A stretch of DNA of 64,000 nt, from the NCBI RefSeq assembly GCF_016745395.1, contig NZ_JAERVJ010000002.1, positions 62,001-126,000 of the forward strand, read 5' to 3'. Below, piece by piece: positions 63,878-64,000 of this stretch. The notes beneath the pieces are model-generated. The model did not search any database and had not been told where the DNA came from. It was given only the letters and a program-made list of their open reading frames with translations. The stretch comes from Methylocystis sp. Sn-Cys (GTDB lineage: Bacteria > Pseudomonadota > Alphaproteobacteria > Rhizobiales > Beijerinckiaceae). Each line of letters begins with the position of its first letter. The stretch's first letter is position 1. The translations under genes and the position numbers were made by a program.

Positions 63878-64000
63878 TTAAGCCTTCGGCTTGTCCGCGC
63901 CGCCATGCGCGGCCGACCAGGCGATGGGATCGGCGATGAAAGCCTCGATCTCCTTCAGCGCATGCTCGGGGAAATAGCCGTGCTCCCGCGCTACCGCCAG
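63878..64000 (-). CDS. C-terminal 40 residues of an unidentified gene
   Basis: Minus-strand frame entering from the right edge and ending at TAA 63878-63880. It contains GYFPEHALKEIEAFI and ends WSAAHGGADKPKA. Codon use matches neighbours. Too short to name; the 5' part is outside the window. Confidence 0.55.
   Translation of the reverse strand: MAVAREHGYFPEHALKEIEAFIADPIAWSAAHGGADKPKA

Overview
The window is GC-rich, gene-dense chromosomal DNA of an alphaproteobacterium, most likely of the order Hyphomicrobiales (Rhizobiales). The evidence is a PopZ (DUF2497) gene next to a TolC gene, an alphaproteobacterial-type SOS box (GTTC-N7-GTTC) in front of dnaE2, a bL9/DUF2232/dnaB cluster, and ftsE-ftsX beside a DUF3426-like gene. 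A gene closely resembling mesaconyl-CoA hydratase of the ethylmalonyl-CoA pathway, plus a CopC copper protein, suggest a serine-cycle methylotroph or methanotroph (Methylocystis/Methylosinus-like). That placement is inference. No prophage, transposase, integrase or CRISPR array was seen.

Layout. 0-4 kb: envelope and division genes (ftsX running off the left edge, ftsE, a DUF3426-like protein, murJ). 4-9 kb: DUF2845 protein, a diguanylate cyclase, small unknowns, and a GT2 glycosyltransferase divergent from a ChbG/YdjC deacetylase. 9-14 kb: NAD de novo operon nadA-DUF4202-nadB-nadC, read leftward, with a palindromic operator upstream and a 210-bp tandem array between nadB and nadC. 14-19 kb: GGDEF-EAL protein, pyrB, a membrane protein, and a secreted beta-helix protein. 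19-22 kb: cysK and a TauE/SafE exporter, divergent from an Rrf2 regulator. 22-26 kb: pcm-like, tolC, popZ, an FtsB-like protein and an MBL hydrolase. 26-35 kb: SH3 protein, dnaE2, small secreted or membrane proteins, and a DEAD-box helicase. 35-40 kb: rpsU, small unknowns, tRNA-Ala(CGC), yggT, a DUF167 gene, mesaconyl-CoA hydratase and a PRC-barrel protein. 40-45 kb: dnaB with a DUF4160/DUF2442 pair behind it, rplI, DUF2232, copC and an Uma2 protein. 45-50 kb: ybbP-ybbA divergent from a tesA-like gene, then thpR and an overlooked 54-residue membrane protein. 50-56.5 kb: a catalytically dead dihydroorotase homologue, coaD, two cyclophilins, and queA-unknown-tgt. 56.5-64 kb: a HigA-like regulator overlapping a DNA methyltransferase, an unknown protein, recG, an AbrB/Doc toxin-antitoxin operon, a TonB-C-like protein, a VanX-like dipeptidase and a partial gene at the right edge.

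The most striking feature is the load of short palindromic repeats. At least five families, with no transposase in sight, fill most intergenic gaps. Family A (about 82 bp) has about ten copies. Family B is a pair of C-rich/G-rich palindromes, also arrayed in tandem. Family C is 140 bp with three copies. Family D is MITE-like with about 45-bp inverted ends. Family E is a GAGGAGC-type palindrome. Two unrelated housekeeping genes carry such a repeat inside the reading frame without losing it: queA (family A) and dnaE2 (family B). In one place a family A copy sits inside a family D element. Other points worth attention are a Tgt that lacks three of the four usual zinc ligands, a CopC with an altered copper site, and a HigA-like protein with a long N-terminal extension overlapping an apparently solitary methyltransferase.
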